This document shows positions 1 through 7,287 of a stretch of 21,464 nt of DNA, in pieces. A model generated the notes under the pieces. It was not told where the DNA came from and did no database searches. It saw only the letters and a list, made by a program, of their open reading frames with translations. The translations under genes and the position numbers were made by a program. The number at the start of each line of letters is the position of its first letter. Positions within the stretch are counted from its first letter, which is position 1. The stretch comes from a virus, in IMG/VR virus record IMGVR_UViG_3300027852_000187, positions 1-21,464 of that record, one strand, 5' to 3'.

Positions 1-93
1 GTGACGTTCTATCTGGACACAGGCACAGTATATGTGTGGAGACAAAAATCAGGATGGAATTTCACTAATCCTGATACTGAAACAGTTGCCTAA
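1..93 (+). CDS. 3' end of an upstream gene, product unknown (partial)
   Basis: Frame 1 is open from the first base to a TAA at 91-93 and gives 30 residues with an aromatic-rich end (WRQKSGWNF). The GTG at position 1 may be chance, since the frame could continue to the left of the window. The stop lies 14 bases before the small terminase start, the same spacing style as the following genes, so this is probably the C-terminus of the preceding phage gene. The fragment is too short to assign a family. Confidence 0.5.
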   Translation: MTFYLDTGTVYVWRQKSGWNFTNPDTETVA

Positions 94-107
94 AACAGGA
101 GTGGCTT

Positions 108-395
108 ATGTGGGAAAAAGGAAAGTCTGGAAACCCAGCAGGAAGACCTATAGGAGGCAATACAGAGCTTGACCAACTCTTAAAGGCAATTAAGCGGGTT
201 GAATCAACCAAAAATAAAAAATTCTTAGACCATTTTGTAGAAAGAGCATATGAGAGTGATATCATTGCCATCGCTGTTGCAAAAAAGTTAATTCCAGACA
301 GAAAAGAACTTGGTGTTGGAGGAATAAAAGACGCTCCGGCAATTAAATTAATGGATATTAAGGCGTTGAAAAATGCAATATCAACAAGTATCTAA
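108..395 (+). CDS. Probable small terminase subunit (DUF5681-like)
   Basis: This 95-residue protein opens with KGKSGNPAGRPIGG (residues 4-17), the hallmark of the DUF5681 domain (consensus like GQSGNPAGRPKG). That domain is common in short phage proteins encoded just before a large terminase. Small terminase subunits recognise the packaging site on concatemeric phage DNA and present it to the large subunit. The rest is a charged, mostly helical chain ending in ALKNAIS. The ATG at 108 follows a good ribosome site (CAGGAGTGG). The 3' end overlaps the large terminase gene by 23 bases, which supports paired translation. The family match is seen directly; the packaging role rests mainly on position. 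Confidence 0.72.
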   Translation: MWEKGKSGNPAGRPIGGNTELDQLLKAIKRVESTKNKKFLDHFVERAYESDIIAIAVAKKLIPDRKELGVGGIKDAPAIKLMDIKALKNAISTSI

Positions 396-2025
396 GTCTA
401 ATATGGCTTATGCAAAACAGGCCGATAGCTATTTAAAAACAGCTACTTATGCCCAAGCCTGTAAGGTATATGCTACTATTTTAGATGATCCATGTTTGTC
501 GGATGATGTATTAGCTGAACTTGGGAAAACCGATCGTTTCTTTCTTCTTGCACAGATATTACGCAGACCGGATATGTATCACCCGTGGCTATATGAGAGA
601 TGTAGAGAGGTAGAAAAACAACCTGACGGTTGCCTTGATCTTTGGGCCAGAGGACACTATAAAAGCACTATTATAACTTTTGGGGGTACATTTCAGGAGA
701 TAATAAACAATCCTGATATCACGATTTGTATATTGTCATATACAAGACCGATAGCTAAATCATTTCTTGGACAAATTAAAATTGAGATGGAATCCAATCT
801 CCTGCTTAAAAAGTTATATCCCTGGATATTCTGGAGCAATCCAAAGTCGGAAGCCCCTAAATGGTCTCTCGATGATGGCATTACCGTTAGACGAGATATG
901 AACCCGAAAGAAAGTTCGGTTGAAGCATGGGGACTGGTGGACTCGCAACCGACAGCAAAACATTATGATATTATTATATACAACGATGTCGTAGTTGAGA
1001 TAAGCATAACACCTGATATGATAATAAAGACAACCAAGGCATGGGAGTTGTCAAGAAACTTGCTGTCAACTGAATTTGAAGGAGCAAAGAGTAAGCCGAG
1101 ATCATGGCACGAAGGTACAAGATATAGCTACAGCGACACTTATGGAACGATATTACAACGAAAGGCGCTTACTCCACGATTACATCCGGCAACAGATAAC
1201 GGATTGCCTGGCGGCAAGCCGGTTTTTCTCACAAATGAGGCATGGGAAAGGAAAAAGAAAGAAGAAAGTCCACGAGTAATCGCTTGTCAGCAACTACAAA
1301 ACCCGATAGCCGGAGAAGAGCAGGAATTTAAGATTGAATGGATAAGAAACTATGAGATAAGACCTAAAGTATTAAATGTGGCTATCCTTGTAGATCCCGC
1401 CAATTCAAAGAAAAAAAGTTCATGCAATACGGCAATGGCGGTAATCGGAGTAGACCAGCAGCACAATAAATATTTGCTGGATGGTGCTTGTCATAAAATG
1501 GGCCTTAAAGACAGATGGAAAATGCTAAAGTATTTACGTTTTAAGTGGATAAGGCAACCAGGCATTCAGGTTGTAATGGTTGGTTATGAAAAATATGGAA
1601 TGCAGGCAGACATAGAACATTTTACTGAAATGATGGAAATTGAAAAAAGTCCATTTCCTATAGAGGAGGTTTCATGGACGAGGGATTTGGAACAAGCAAA
1701 AGACGATAGGATCAGAAGACTTATCCCGGATCATCAAAACTGGCGTTTTTTTTACCCATATCAGGGCGACGAGACAAGCCTGCAATCAAAAACAATTGCT
1801 CAAAAGCTAAGTTACTTACTGGCTAAACCAATTAAACGAAAGGATCACGAGGGAAAGTATTATAACCTGACTGAGTGGTTTTTTGCGAATGAATATTTAT
1901 TTTTTCCGGCAACAACAAATAAAGACTTCCTGGATGCGATGTCAAGGATTTATGATATTAATATTAACCCACCTCAAATAATCAATGATGAGGATATCCT
2001 ACCTGAGTGGGAAGGAGATTGGTAA
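373..2025 (+). CDS. Terminase large subunit (ATPase plus nuclease)
   Basis: This is the DNA packaging motor: it hydrolyses ATP to drive DNA through the portal and cuts the concatemer. The 550 residues fit the usual two-domain layout. In the ATPase half, a deviant Walker A sits at residues 92-99 (ARGHYKST). A Walker B-like strand is at 198-207 (YDIIIYNDVV), where the first acidic position is Asn204 followed by Asp205. The motif GTRYSYSDTYGTI is near 248-260. The RNase H-like nuclease half shows the three expected acidic sites: Asp341 in ILVDPA, Glu406 in VGYEKYG, and Asp521 in FLDAMSRIYD. I chose the ATG at 373 because TAAGGCG precedes it by about 9 bases; the ATG at 403 would avoid the overlap but has no ribosome site. 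The stop TAA shares its last base with the next ATG (TAATG). Confidence 0.93.
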   Translation: MQYQQVSKSNMAYAKQADSYLKTATYAQACKVYATILDDPCLSDDVLAELGKTDRFFLLAQILRRPDMYHPWLYERCREVEKQPDGCLDLWARGHYKSTIITFGGTFQEIINNPDITICILSYTRPIAKSFLGQIKIEMESNLLLKKLYPWIFWSNPKSEAPKWSLDDGITVRRDMNPKESSVEAWGLVDSQPTAKHYDIIIYNDVVVEISITPDMIIKTTKAWELSRNLLSTEFEGAKSKPRSWHEGTRYSYSDTYGTILQRKALTPRLHPATDNGLPGGKPVFLTNEAWERKKKEESPRVIACQQLQNPIAGEEQEFKIEWIRNYEIRPKVLNVAILVDPANSKKKSSCNTAMAVIGVDQQHNKYLLDGACHKMGLKDRWKMLKYLRFKWIRQPGIQVVMVGYEKYGMQADIEHFTEMMEIEKSPFPIEEVSWTRDLEQAKDDRIRRLIPDHQNWRFFYPYQGDETSLQSKTIAQKLSYLLAKPIKRKDHEGKYYNLTEWFFANEYLFFPATTNKDFLDAMSRIYDININPPQIINDEDILPEWEGDW

Positions 2026-2180
2026 TGGGCGATGTTACAACAAGAATAGCAACATGGCTGGATTTGGTTTTGGATGTAGATCCCGAACATGATAAGCCAC
2101 CTATAGTATACGAATTTAGCAACGATGAGACATTTGAAAGTACCGACCATACTTCAAGCGGGGTTTATGATGGATCGTAA
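2025..2180 (+). CDS. Small phage protein, unknown function (51 aa)
   Basis: The ATG overlaps the terminase stop (TAATG at 2023-2027) and is preceded by a strong ribosome site (GAAGGAGA at about 2011-2018). This makes a short real gene likely. It encodes 51 acidic residues beginning MGDVTTRIATWLDLVLDVD and ending in a Ser/Thr/Asp-rich tail, with no membrane segment or known motif. The TATWLDLVLD-type start followed by a hydrophilic chain could be a short helix with a disordered tail. Its end overlaps the start of the next small gene. I do not recognise a family. Confidence 0.6.
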   Translation: MGDVTTRIATWLDLVLDVDPEHDKPPIVYEFSNDETFESTDHTSSGVYDGS

Positions 2181-2331
2181 AAACTATGTTAATCACCCCG
2201 AATATGATTTTTTGCCTGAGTCAATTAAGGTGATATATTCTCAAAAAGAGTTTGCATGGTTGGGTGAAAATGGGAGAGAAAGAATATTAGATGATATTTG
2301 CTATCCTGATTCCGAAGGTGATGACTATTGA
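2167..2331 (+). CDS. Small phage protein, unknown function (about 54 aa)
   Basis: From the ATGATG at 2167 this frame gives a 54-residue acidic protein (MMDRKNYVNHPEYDF...) with a conserved-looking segment AWLGENGRERILDDICYP and an acidic end EGDDY. An in-frame ATG at 2125 would lengthen it to 68 residues but has no ribosome site and would lie deep inside the previous gene. At 2167 a G-rich AGCGGGG lies just upstream, which is only a weak site. The 14-base overlap upstream and the TTGA overlap with the next gene downstream suggest coupled translation. No family recognised. Confidence 0.5.
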   Translation: MMDRKNYVNHPEYDFLPESIKVIYSQKEFAWLGENGRERILDDICYPDSEGDDY

Positions 2332-2636
2332 AGATCGAGACAGTTATTGAAGGAGTCCCATTACACCAAATGGGAGACATATCACTTGCGAAAAGATGTG
2401 CAGACACGCTTAACAAACACTATCCAGGGCATTTGTGGGCCGTTCACATTAATGATGATAAACTTGGTGGGACATTAGTGATCCGCAATCTGTCACTCTC
2501 TTTTGAATATGGATATGTTTTGCACCTCAAAAGAATATATCAAGACCCAAACCTGAAATGTGTTATGCTTGCAGCAGGCGAAATATTAGAAAGGGCTGGA
2601 ATTAAAAGGGGTAAAAACACAGATGAAAGAATCTGA
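2328..2636 (+). CDS. Conserved-type phage protein, unknown function (102 aa)
   Basis: The gene starts at a TTG (2328) that overlaps the previous stop as TTGA, with an AAGGTG ribosome site about 8 bases upstream. The next in-frame ATG (about 2370) would remove the first 14 residues. The 102-residue product looks folded: a helix containing LAKRCADTLNKHYPGHLW, then strands WAVHINDDKLGGTLVIRN and LSFEYGYVLHL, then a helix VMLAAGEILERAGI. Its last 14 bases overlap the portal start. Position between terminase and portal is typical of small conserved podovirus genes whose role is unknown; I assign none. Confidence 0.7.
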   Translation: MKIETVIEGVPLHQMGDISLAKRCADTLNKHYPGHLWAVHINDDKLGGTLVIRNLSLSFEYGYVLHLKRIYQDPNLKCVMLAAGEILERAGIKRGKNTDERI

Positions 2637-4575
2637 TTCTGGAAACAAATGGTTGATGATTTCAAAGCAGGCACATGAAAAGTCAACCACTTTCGTTGAC
2701 ACTAATTACCGCAAAAAATGGGAAGACTCATTGCTCCATTTTCAAAATAAACATGCTTCAGGGTCCAAGTATTTAAGGCCTGCATATAAATACCGTTCTA
2801 AAATATTTAGACCGAAAACAAGAGCAACAATCCGAAATAATGAAGCAGCAGCAGCAGCAGCCTTTTTTACCAACACTGACGTAGTAGTGATTGAGCCTCA
2901 AAACGAGAGCAATAATCAACAAAAAGCATCGGCTGAAATAAACACTGAAATACTGAACTATCGGCTACAAAATACTATCCCATGGTTTTTAATATGTATC
3001 GGAGCATTCCAGGATGCCCAGGTTGTCGGCGTTGTTTGTTCTTATCAGTCATGGAAGTATCAAGAGAAAGTAGAAACATATGTCGAAGATGTTTTTAATC
3101 CGGAAACTGGAGAAGATGAGCAGGTAAAGACACGGGAAAAAACAACAGTTAAAGACTGCCCAAGTATTGAATTGATTCCTGTTGAAAATATCAGAATATC
3201 TCCTTCTGCGTTATGGACTGATCCGATAGGAACCTCTCCTTATATAATCTGGACTATCCCGATGTATGTTAAAGATATTAAGCGCAGGATGAATGAGATT
3301 GACACCAAAAGTAACCAGCCTAAATGGACAAAGCTGACGGATGATCAACTAAGATCGTCGTCGCAACATCCATATGATTCAACAAGGATGACAAGAGAAA
3401 AAGGGCGTGAAGACAAAACAATAACTGAGCACACTAAGGAGATGGGAGACTATGATATAGTATGGGTTCATATGAATATAATCAACCACAATGGAGAAGA
3501 TATTGTTTATTATACGGCCGGTACGGAGTATATGCTTTCTGATCCTGTTTCTTTAGAAACAATGTATTTTCATGGAGAGCGTCCGTTTGTCATGGGCTAT
3601 TCATTGATCGAGACCCATAAAGCATACCCATCCGGCTTGGCTGAACTTGGGAAAAATATACAGCAGGAAATCAACGAAGTAGCAAACCAAAGACTGGATA
3701 ATGTAAAGCTGGTGCTCAACAAAAGATGGTCTGTTAAAAGAGGGTCACAGGTAGATGTAAAATCTATTACCCGCAATGTGCCGGGGTCAGTAACCTTTGC
3801 AAATGATCCTTTAAAAGATATCGTGGCGCATGAGTTTAGCGATGTAACGGGGAGTAGCTATTTAGAGCAGGATAGGTTAAACGTAGATTATGACGAACTT
3901 GTTGGTAACTTTTCAACCTCAAGTGTTCAGACAAACAGGCAGCTCAACGAAACAGCGACTGGCATGAAAATGATGAAAGGAGCCAGCAACGCCCTTATTG
4001 AATACACGATAAAAACATTTGCCGAGACGTGGGTTGAGCCTGTTATAAAACAACTCTTAAAACTTGAGCAGGCTTATGAAACAGATGAAGTGGTTTTAAG
4101 TATTGCCGCAGAAAAAGCACAACTATATCAAAAATATGGAATTAACGAAATTACGGACGAATTGCTAAATCAATCTTTAACAACAACGATACACCTTGGG
4201 AGCATGGCTACCGATCCTGGATTGAAGTTGAACCAGTTTTTGGGGAAAATCACATCATTTGTAGATATTATGAAAAACATGCCTATGGGATTGAATGTTG
4301 AAGAAATTGCCAAAGAAATATTTGGGAAAAAGGCAAAACGCTTTATTATGGGTGAAGATGGTAAAAATGCTCAAATGCAGGGAATGATAGAACAAATGCA
4401 AAAAACAATTGCTCAACTTGAAATGCAGCTCAAAGAAAAAATGACTCAAGAAAAAACAAAAGTACAGGTAAGCAAAATGAAAGAAGCTGGACAAGACAGG
4501 AGAACTTTCGCAGAGCTGGAGAATAATATTTTATTAAAACGAATGGATATAGCAGGTGGAAACCGCAATGTATGA
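2623..4575 (+). CDS. Portal protein (head-tail connector)
   Basis: The portal is the ring at one capsid vertex through which DNA enters and leaves and onto which neck and tail proteins assemble. At 650 residues it is close to P22 gp1 in size (725). An early polyalanine-containing helix (RNNEAAAAAAFF, residues 71-82) is followed by a beta segment VVVIEP. Next comes the helix-strand IGAFQDAQVVGVVCSYQSW (126-144), the pattern seen in P22-type portals. The C-terminus (about 582-621) is rich in Gln, Lys, Met and Glu with heptad-like spacing, as expected for a coiled-coil barrel or crown. AAGGGG precedes the ATG, which overlaps the upstream gene by 14 bases. Identification rests on these patterns, size and position between terminase and scaffold/coat; the P22-type class is inferred partly from the gp4/gp10 genes downstream. 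Confidence 0.88.
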   Translation: MKESDSGNKWLMISKQAHEKSTTFVDTNYRKKWEDSLLHFQNKHASGSKYLRPAYKYRSKIFRPKTRATIRNNEAAAAAAFFTNTDVVVIEPQNESNNQQKASAEINTEILNYRLQNTIPWFLICIGAFQDAQVVGVVCSYQSWKYQEKVETYVEDVFNPETGEDEQVKTREKTTVKDCPSIELIPVENIRISPSALWTDPIGTSPYIIWTIPMYVKDIKRRMNEIDTKSNQPKWTKLTDDQLRSSSQHPYDSTRMTREKGREDKTITEHTKEMGDYDIVWVHMNIINHNGEDIVYYTAGTEYMLSDPVSLETMYFHGERPFVMGYSLIETHKAYPSGLAELGKNIQQEINEVANQRLDNVKLVLNKRWSVKRGSQVDVKSITRNVPGSVTFANDPLKDIVAHEFSDVTGSSYLEQDRLNVDYDELVGNFSTSSVQTNRQLNETATGMKMMKGASNALIEYTIKTFAETWVEPVIKQLLKLEQAYETDEVVLSIAAEKAQLYQKYGINEITDELLNQSLTTTIHLGSMATDPGLKLNQFLGKITSFVDIMKNMPMGLNVEEIAKEIFGKKAKRFIMGEDGKNAQMQGMIEQMQKTIAQLEMQLKEKMTQEKTKVQVSKMKEAGQDRRTFAELENNILLKRMDIAGGNRNV

Positions 4576-4858
4576 TGATATTGACAGGGAACTATCTGCA
4601 CAAGTATATTTAGGAGAGAAGGCTGACACCTTCTGGCGGGATGATCTTGGAAAATATATTATAGCCAGGATATTAGAGGACATAGAGAGTGCTGTAGAAA
4701 AGCTCAAAACAGTTTCCCCGGTGAACTCAAAAAAAATAATAATGCACCAAAATAGAATAGCGATTGCAGAGGCTGTTCCAAGGTATTTTAATGAGTTAAT
4801 TATAGAGGGGAAACAAGCATTGGGAATAATATCAGAAGGAGAAACAGATGGAGAATGA
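4568..4858 (+). CDS. Small virion-module protein, unknown function (96 aa)
   Basis: The protein (MYDDIDRELSAQVYL...) is 96 residues, mostly helical and mildly acidic, with no membrane segment. I place the start at the ATG 4568 because AGGTGG (4555-4560) sits at ideal distance; a GTG at 4556 in the same frame would add four residues but lacks a site. It begins within the end of the portal gene and ends 11 bases inside the scaffold gene, so it belongs to the same translation unit. A helical protein between portal and scaffold could assist head assembly, but nothing in the sequence shows that. Confidence 0.7.
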   Translation: MYDDIDRELSAQVYLGEKADTFWRDDLGKYIIARILEDIESAVEKLKTVSPVNSKKIIMHQNRIAIAEAVPRYFNELIIEGKQALGIISEGETDGE

Positions 4859-5804
4859 AGAGAAACAGATAGAGAATGAGGAAAAAAAGGAGTTGCCTAC
4901 GCTTGCTGAAGACCGAATGATGGAAATTGAAAAAATTGCAGAAAGGCTTGAAGCTGAAGAAGGTATAGAGACTGAAGAAGAGACAGAGACAGAAGAGGAG
5001 ACGGAGGCTGAAGAAAAGATAGAGGAAGAGGAAGGAGAGACAGAAGAAGAGACGGAGACTGAAGAGAAGACTGAAGAAGGAGAGGAAACGAAAACTTTAG
5101 TTATTGACGGCAAAGAGGAAGAAGTTGTCATGTCTAAAGTAATTGATGCAGGCGTAAGGTCTCTCCAAAAAGAAAGAGCAGCAGATAAGCGGTTGGAAGA
5201 AGCAACGGAATTGCTCAACAAAACAAGAGAAGAGTTATCACGGCTACCCGAAAAGGATGCCGAGAGCATAGAAACTCCTCGCACGTTGGACGCAAAGGAA
5301 TTGATAGAGGCTATCCAGTATGGAGGAGAAAACGAGGAGGCGGCAAAGGTGCAACTTCAATCTTTACTTGACATGGGACGCAACGCTATCCCTGATCAAG
5401 AAGAGATAATTGCAAATGCAGTCAACAAGATTAACCAAAAGGCTATACTGGACAGGTTTGATCTCCCACCCGAAAAGGGCGGATTTAGCGACATAAACGA
5501 AGATAAATTATTATACCGTATAGCTACGGAAAGAGTTCAAGAAAGGCTCCTTAATAAAGAGCCCAATACCTGGGAACTTTATGAGTCGGTTGGAAAAGAG
5601 GTTAGGGAGTTTGGCGAATTTAGAACCGGCAAACTAAAGAATACAACCTCTCTTGCAGAAAAAAGAGAAAGAAAGAAAAAAATCGACAACATTGAAACTA
5701 CTGGAGCAAAAAAACTCGATAAGGAAACAGCAGATGATGATACCCCTGAAAATCCGACTGATGTTGTAAAAGAAATGGCACGGAGCAGGGGACAAATGGT
5801 TTAA
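4848..5804 (+). CDS. Probable scaffolding protein, Glu-rich
   Basis: Scaffolding proteins guide coat assembly into a procapsid and then leave. Three things support this call: position directly before the coat gene, a highly charged and almost wholly helical 318-residue chain, and the segment LVIDGKEEEVVMSKVIDAG (84-102) followed by SLQKERAADKRLEEATELL (105-123). I associate that pattern with scaffold-like proteins of phages with N4-gp56-type coats. Residues 36-83 are a low-complexity Glu/Thr run. The C-terminal third ends in a basic stretch (EKRERKKK, about 270-277), which could bind coat, as the basic C-terminus does in P22 gp8. AGAAGGAG lies just before the ATG. No protease motif is visible. 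The role is inferred, not proven by homology here. Confidence 0.68.
   Translation: MENEEKQIENEEKKELPTLAEDRMMEIEKIAERLEAEEGIETEEETETEEETEAEEKIEEEEGETEEETETEEKTEEGEETKTLVIDGKEEEVVMSKVIDAGVRSLQKERAADKRLEEATELLNKTREELSRLPEKDAESIETPRTLDAKELIEAIQYGGENEEAAKVQLQSLLDMGRNAIPDQEEIIANAVNKINQKAILDRFDLPPEKGGFSDINEDKLLYRIATERVQERLLNKEPNTWELYESVGKEVREFGEFRTGKLKNTTSLAEKRERKKKIDNIETTGAKKLDKETADDDTPENPTDVVKEMARSRGQMV
4953..5096 (+). repeat. Low-complexity GAA/GAG/ACN repeat coding Glu/Thr tract
   Basis: About 140 bases are built from degenerate units of the type GAAGAAGAGACAGAGAC, encoding runs of EEETETEE. This is in scaffold residues 36-83. Such purine-rich repeats expand and contract by slippage, so length should vary between relatives. 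The opposite strand reads as a Ser/Val-rich open frame only because of this bias. Confidence 0.85.
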
Positions 5805-5819
5805 AGAAGGAGAATAATA

Positions 5820-6794
5820 ATGGGACAATTATGGGTTACAAATTCTCTGGGTGGGTATATGAGCGCAAAGAACCTGACCAAAAAACTAAGGTATGCGCTT
5901 CAGCCGATGGTTAAATTTCGACAGTTCTGTGATGTGAAGGATGCAACTCACCAGGGGAAGAAAAAGGGAAGCACGTTTCATTGGGATGTGTTTTCAGATG
6001 TAGCGACTCAGGGTACTAACCTTACTGAAACAACGACTATCCCTGAAACAAACTTTACCATTACCCAAGGAACATTAACGATTGACGAACTGGGTAATGC
6101 CGTACCATATACCGGAAAACTTGACGCTCTTTCTGAGTTGCCGGTTACGGAGATAATTAACAAAGTTCTAAAGTATGATGCAGCAAAAGCATTTGATGAT
6201 GCCGCAATGCAGCAGTTTAATGCCTGTTTGTTAAGAATTGTAAGCTCAAATACGACCGCTATAACCTTGACTACGGACGGAACTGCAACATCAACCAATA
6301 GCCTCGCTTTTCAAAAGGAGCATGTAGGCTTAATTGTGAACACCATGAAAGAGCGAAATATCCCGCCTTATTCAGGGGATGAGTATATGGCGCTCGCATG
6401 GCCTACAACTTTCGCAACCCTTGAAGACGATCTTGAGGCTATAAACATTTATGTAACCGAAGGATACCAAAAGGTTGTGAATGGCGAAAAGGGGAAGTAT
6501 AGAAACATGCGGTTTGTAGAACAAACAAACATTGCCAAGGGAGGGGCGGCTGATTCAACGACATGGAATGCCTGGACTGCCGACGCATGGGATAATGCCC
6601 TTTCAGACCCGATTTATTTTTTTGGGAATGATACAGTTGCCGAAGCAATTGCCGTACCTGAAGAAATGAGAGGGAAAATACCCTCTGATTTTGGACGTAG
6701 TATGGGGGTGGCGTGGTATTACCTTGGTGGTTTTGGTATTGTTCATACTTCCGCTGCTAACTCAAGAATCCTCAAATGGGATAGCGCAAGCTAA
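5820..6794 (+). CDS. Major capsid protein, N4-gp56-like
   Basis: This is the shell subunit. It is the single large gene after the scaffold and has the best ribosome site of the head module (AAGAAGGAG). The 324 residues follow the N4-gp56 family pattern: an N-terminal helix (LTKKLRYALQPMVKFRQFCD), a basic linker KGSTFHWDVFSDV, a Thr-rich strand pair before LTIDELGNAVPYTGKLDALS (97-116), and a long helix VTEIINKVLKYDAAKAFDDA (119-138). Late in the chain is GKYRNMRFVEQTNI, equivalent to the family's yrGvrFvet segment. The protein is shorter than P22 gp5 (430), with no inserted telokin-like domain evident. The HK97 fold is inferred from the family. Identity as coat is strong by context; the family name is from recall. 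Confidence 0.87.
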   Translation: MGQLWVTNSLGGYMSAKNLTKKLRYALQPMVKFRQFCDVKDATHQGKKKGSTFHWDVFSDVATQGTNLTETTTIPETNFTITQGTLTIDELGNAVPYTGKLDALSELPVTEIINKVLKYDAAKAFDDAAMQQFNACLLRIVSSNTTAITLTTDGTATSTNSLAFQKEHVGLIVNTMKERNIPPYSGDEYMALAWPTTFATLEDDLEAINIYVTEGYQKVVNGEKGKYRNMRFVEQTNIAKGGAADSTTWNAWTADAWDNALSDPIYFFGNDTVAEAIAVPEEMRGKIPSDFGRSMGVAWYYLGGFGIVHTSAANSRILKWDSAS

Positions 6795-6806
6795 GGAGGT
6801 GACAAC

Positions 6807-7238
6807 ATGAGTAATACATATGATGACAGTAAGTTCGGAGTTATAGAACGTCACTGGTTTGGGCTTCCCAAAACATGGGGCGGTGGAGCAGCTGGGGGGA
6901 TTACGTTTAATGAGACCGAAGCAACGACAATTAAACGGTTCTACCCTAAAGGGCCGATTCAGATACAAAAACTTGGCGTTATAGCCCTTGCGACTCTAGG
7001 CAAAGGAGAACAAGCATTTAATTTAAAGATAGACGGCTCAACTACAATGAAAAGTATTGTAGCCTCAACGACTTCAGCTCCAGGCACGATAGCCTCGGTT
7101 GTGGTTGATGATGGACTTTCAGCCGGAAGTTATCTGTCTTTAATAGCCTCTACTAATGCATGTTCAACTGGAACCTGTGCTGTGTTTATTGATTTTAGAC
7201 GCAAATATGATACCAGCAGATGGTCCCCGACAAGCTAA
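6807..7238 (+). CDS. Possible capsid decoration or head fibre protein, beta-rich
   Basis: A near-consensus ribosome site (AAGGAGGTGAC) precedes the ATG, so it is probably made in large amount like the coat protein 12 bases upstream. The 143 residues are Gly/Thr/Ser-rich with alternating strands: FYPKGPIQIQKLGVIAL, AFNLKIDGST, and AGSYLSLIAST. The C-terminal strand holds two nearby cysteines (NACSTGTCAVFIDFRRKY). This fits a beta-sandwich virion protein. High expression and position suggest a decoration protein, but I do not recognise a specific family. It is the last gene before the hairpin at 7250-7271 and before the glycosyltransferase cassette, which makes it a candidate glycosylation target (inference). 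Confidence 0.6.
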   Translation: MSNTYDDSKFGVIERHWFGLPKTWGGGAAGGITFNETEATTIKRFYPKGPIQIQKLGVIALATLGKGEQAFNLKIDGSTTMKSIVASTTSAPGTIASVVVDDGLSAGSYLSLIASTNACSTGTCAVFIDFRRKYDTSRWSPTS

Positions 7239-7249
7239 CCTTAATGGGG

Positions 7250-7271
7250 GAGGGCAGTGTTTACTGCCCTC
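7250..7271 (+). terminator. Hairpin at the end of the head module
   Basis: A perfect 9-bp inverted repeat (GAGGGCAGT / ACTGCCCTC) encloses a GTTT loop, and two G-U pairs could extend the base. It lies 12 bases after the stop of the beta-rich protein and 17 bases before the glycosyltransferase start. The downstream bases are CTTAAAAACAAAA rather than a T run, so intrinsic termination on the plus strand would be weak. It may instead be a partial terminator, an RNase-protecting stem, or a structure that lowers expression of the cassette relative to coat. Confidence 0.6.
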
Positions 7272-7287
7272 TTAAAAACAAAACTCC

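Noticed and set aside
1076-1279. 67-residue plus-strand frame inside the large terminase
   Set aside because: Arg/Lys-rich out-of-frame reading of a conserved terminase region, no ribosome site.
2125-2166. Longer start for the second small gene
   Set aside because: No ribosome site at 2125 and it would nest deep in the previous small gene; ATGATG at 2167 fits the spacing better.
4832-5284. 150-residue minus-strand open frame, Ser/Val-rich
   Set aside because: It is the mirror of the GAA/GAG-rich scaffold tract; composition is pure repeat, no ribosome site, and the plus-strand gene is well supported.
7239-7287. Promoter for the glycosyltransferase cassette
   Set aside because: No recognisable -35/-10 pair in the 49-base gap, most of which is hairpin.
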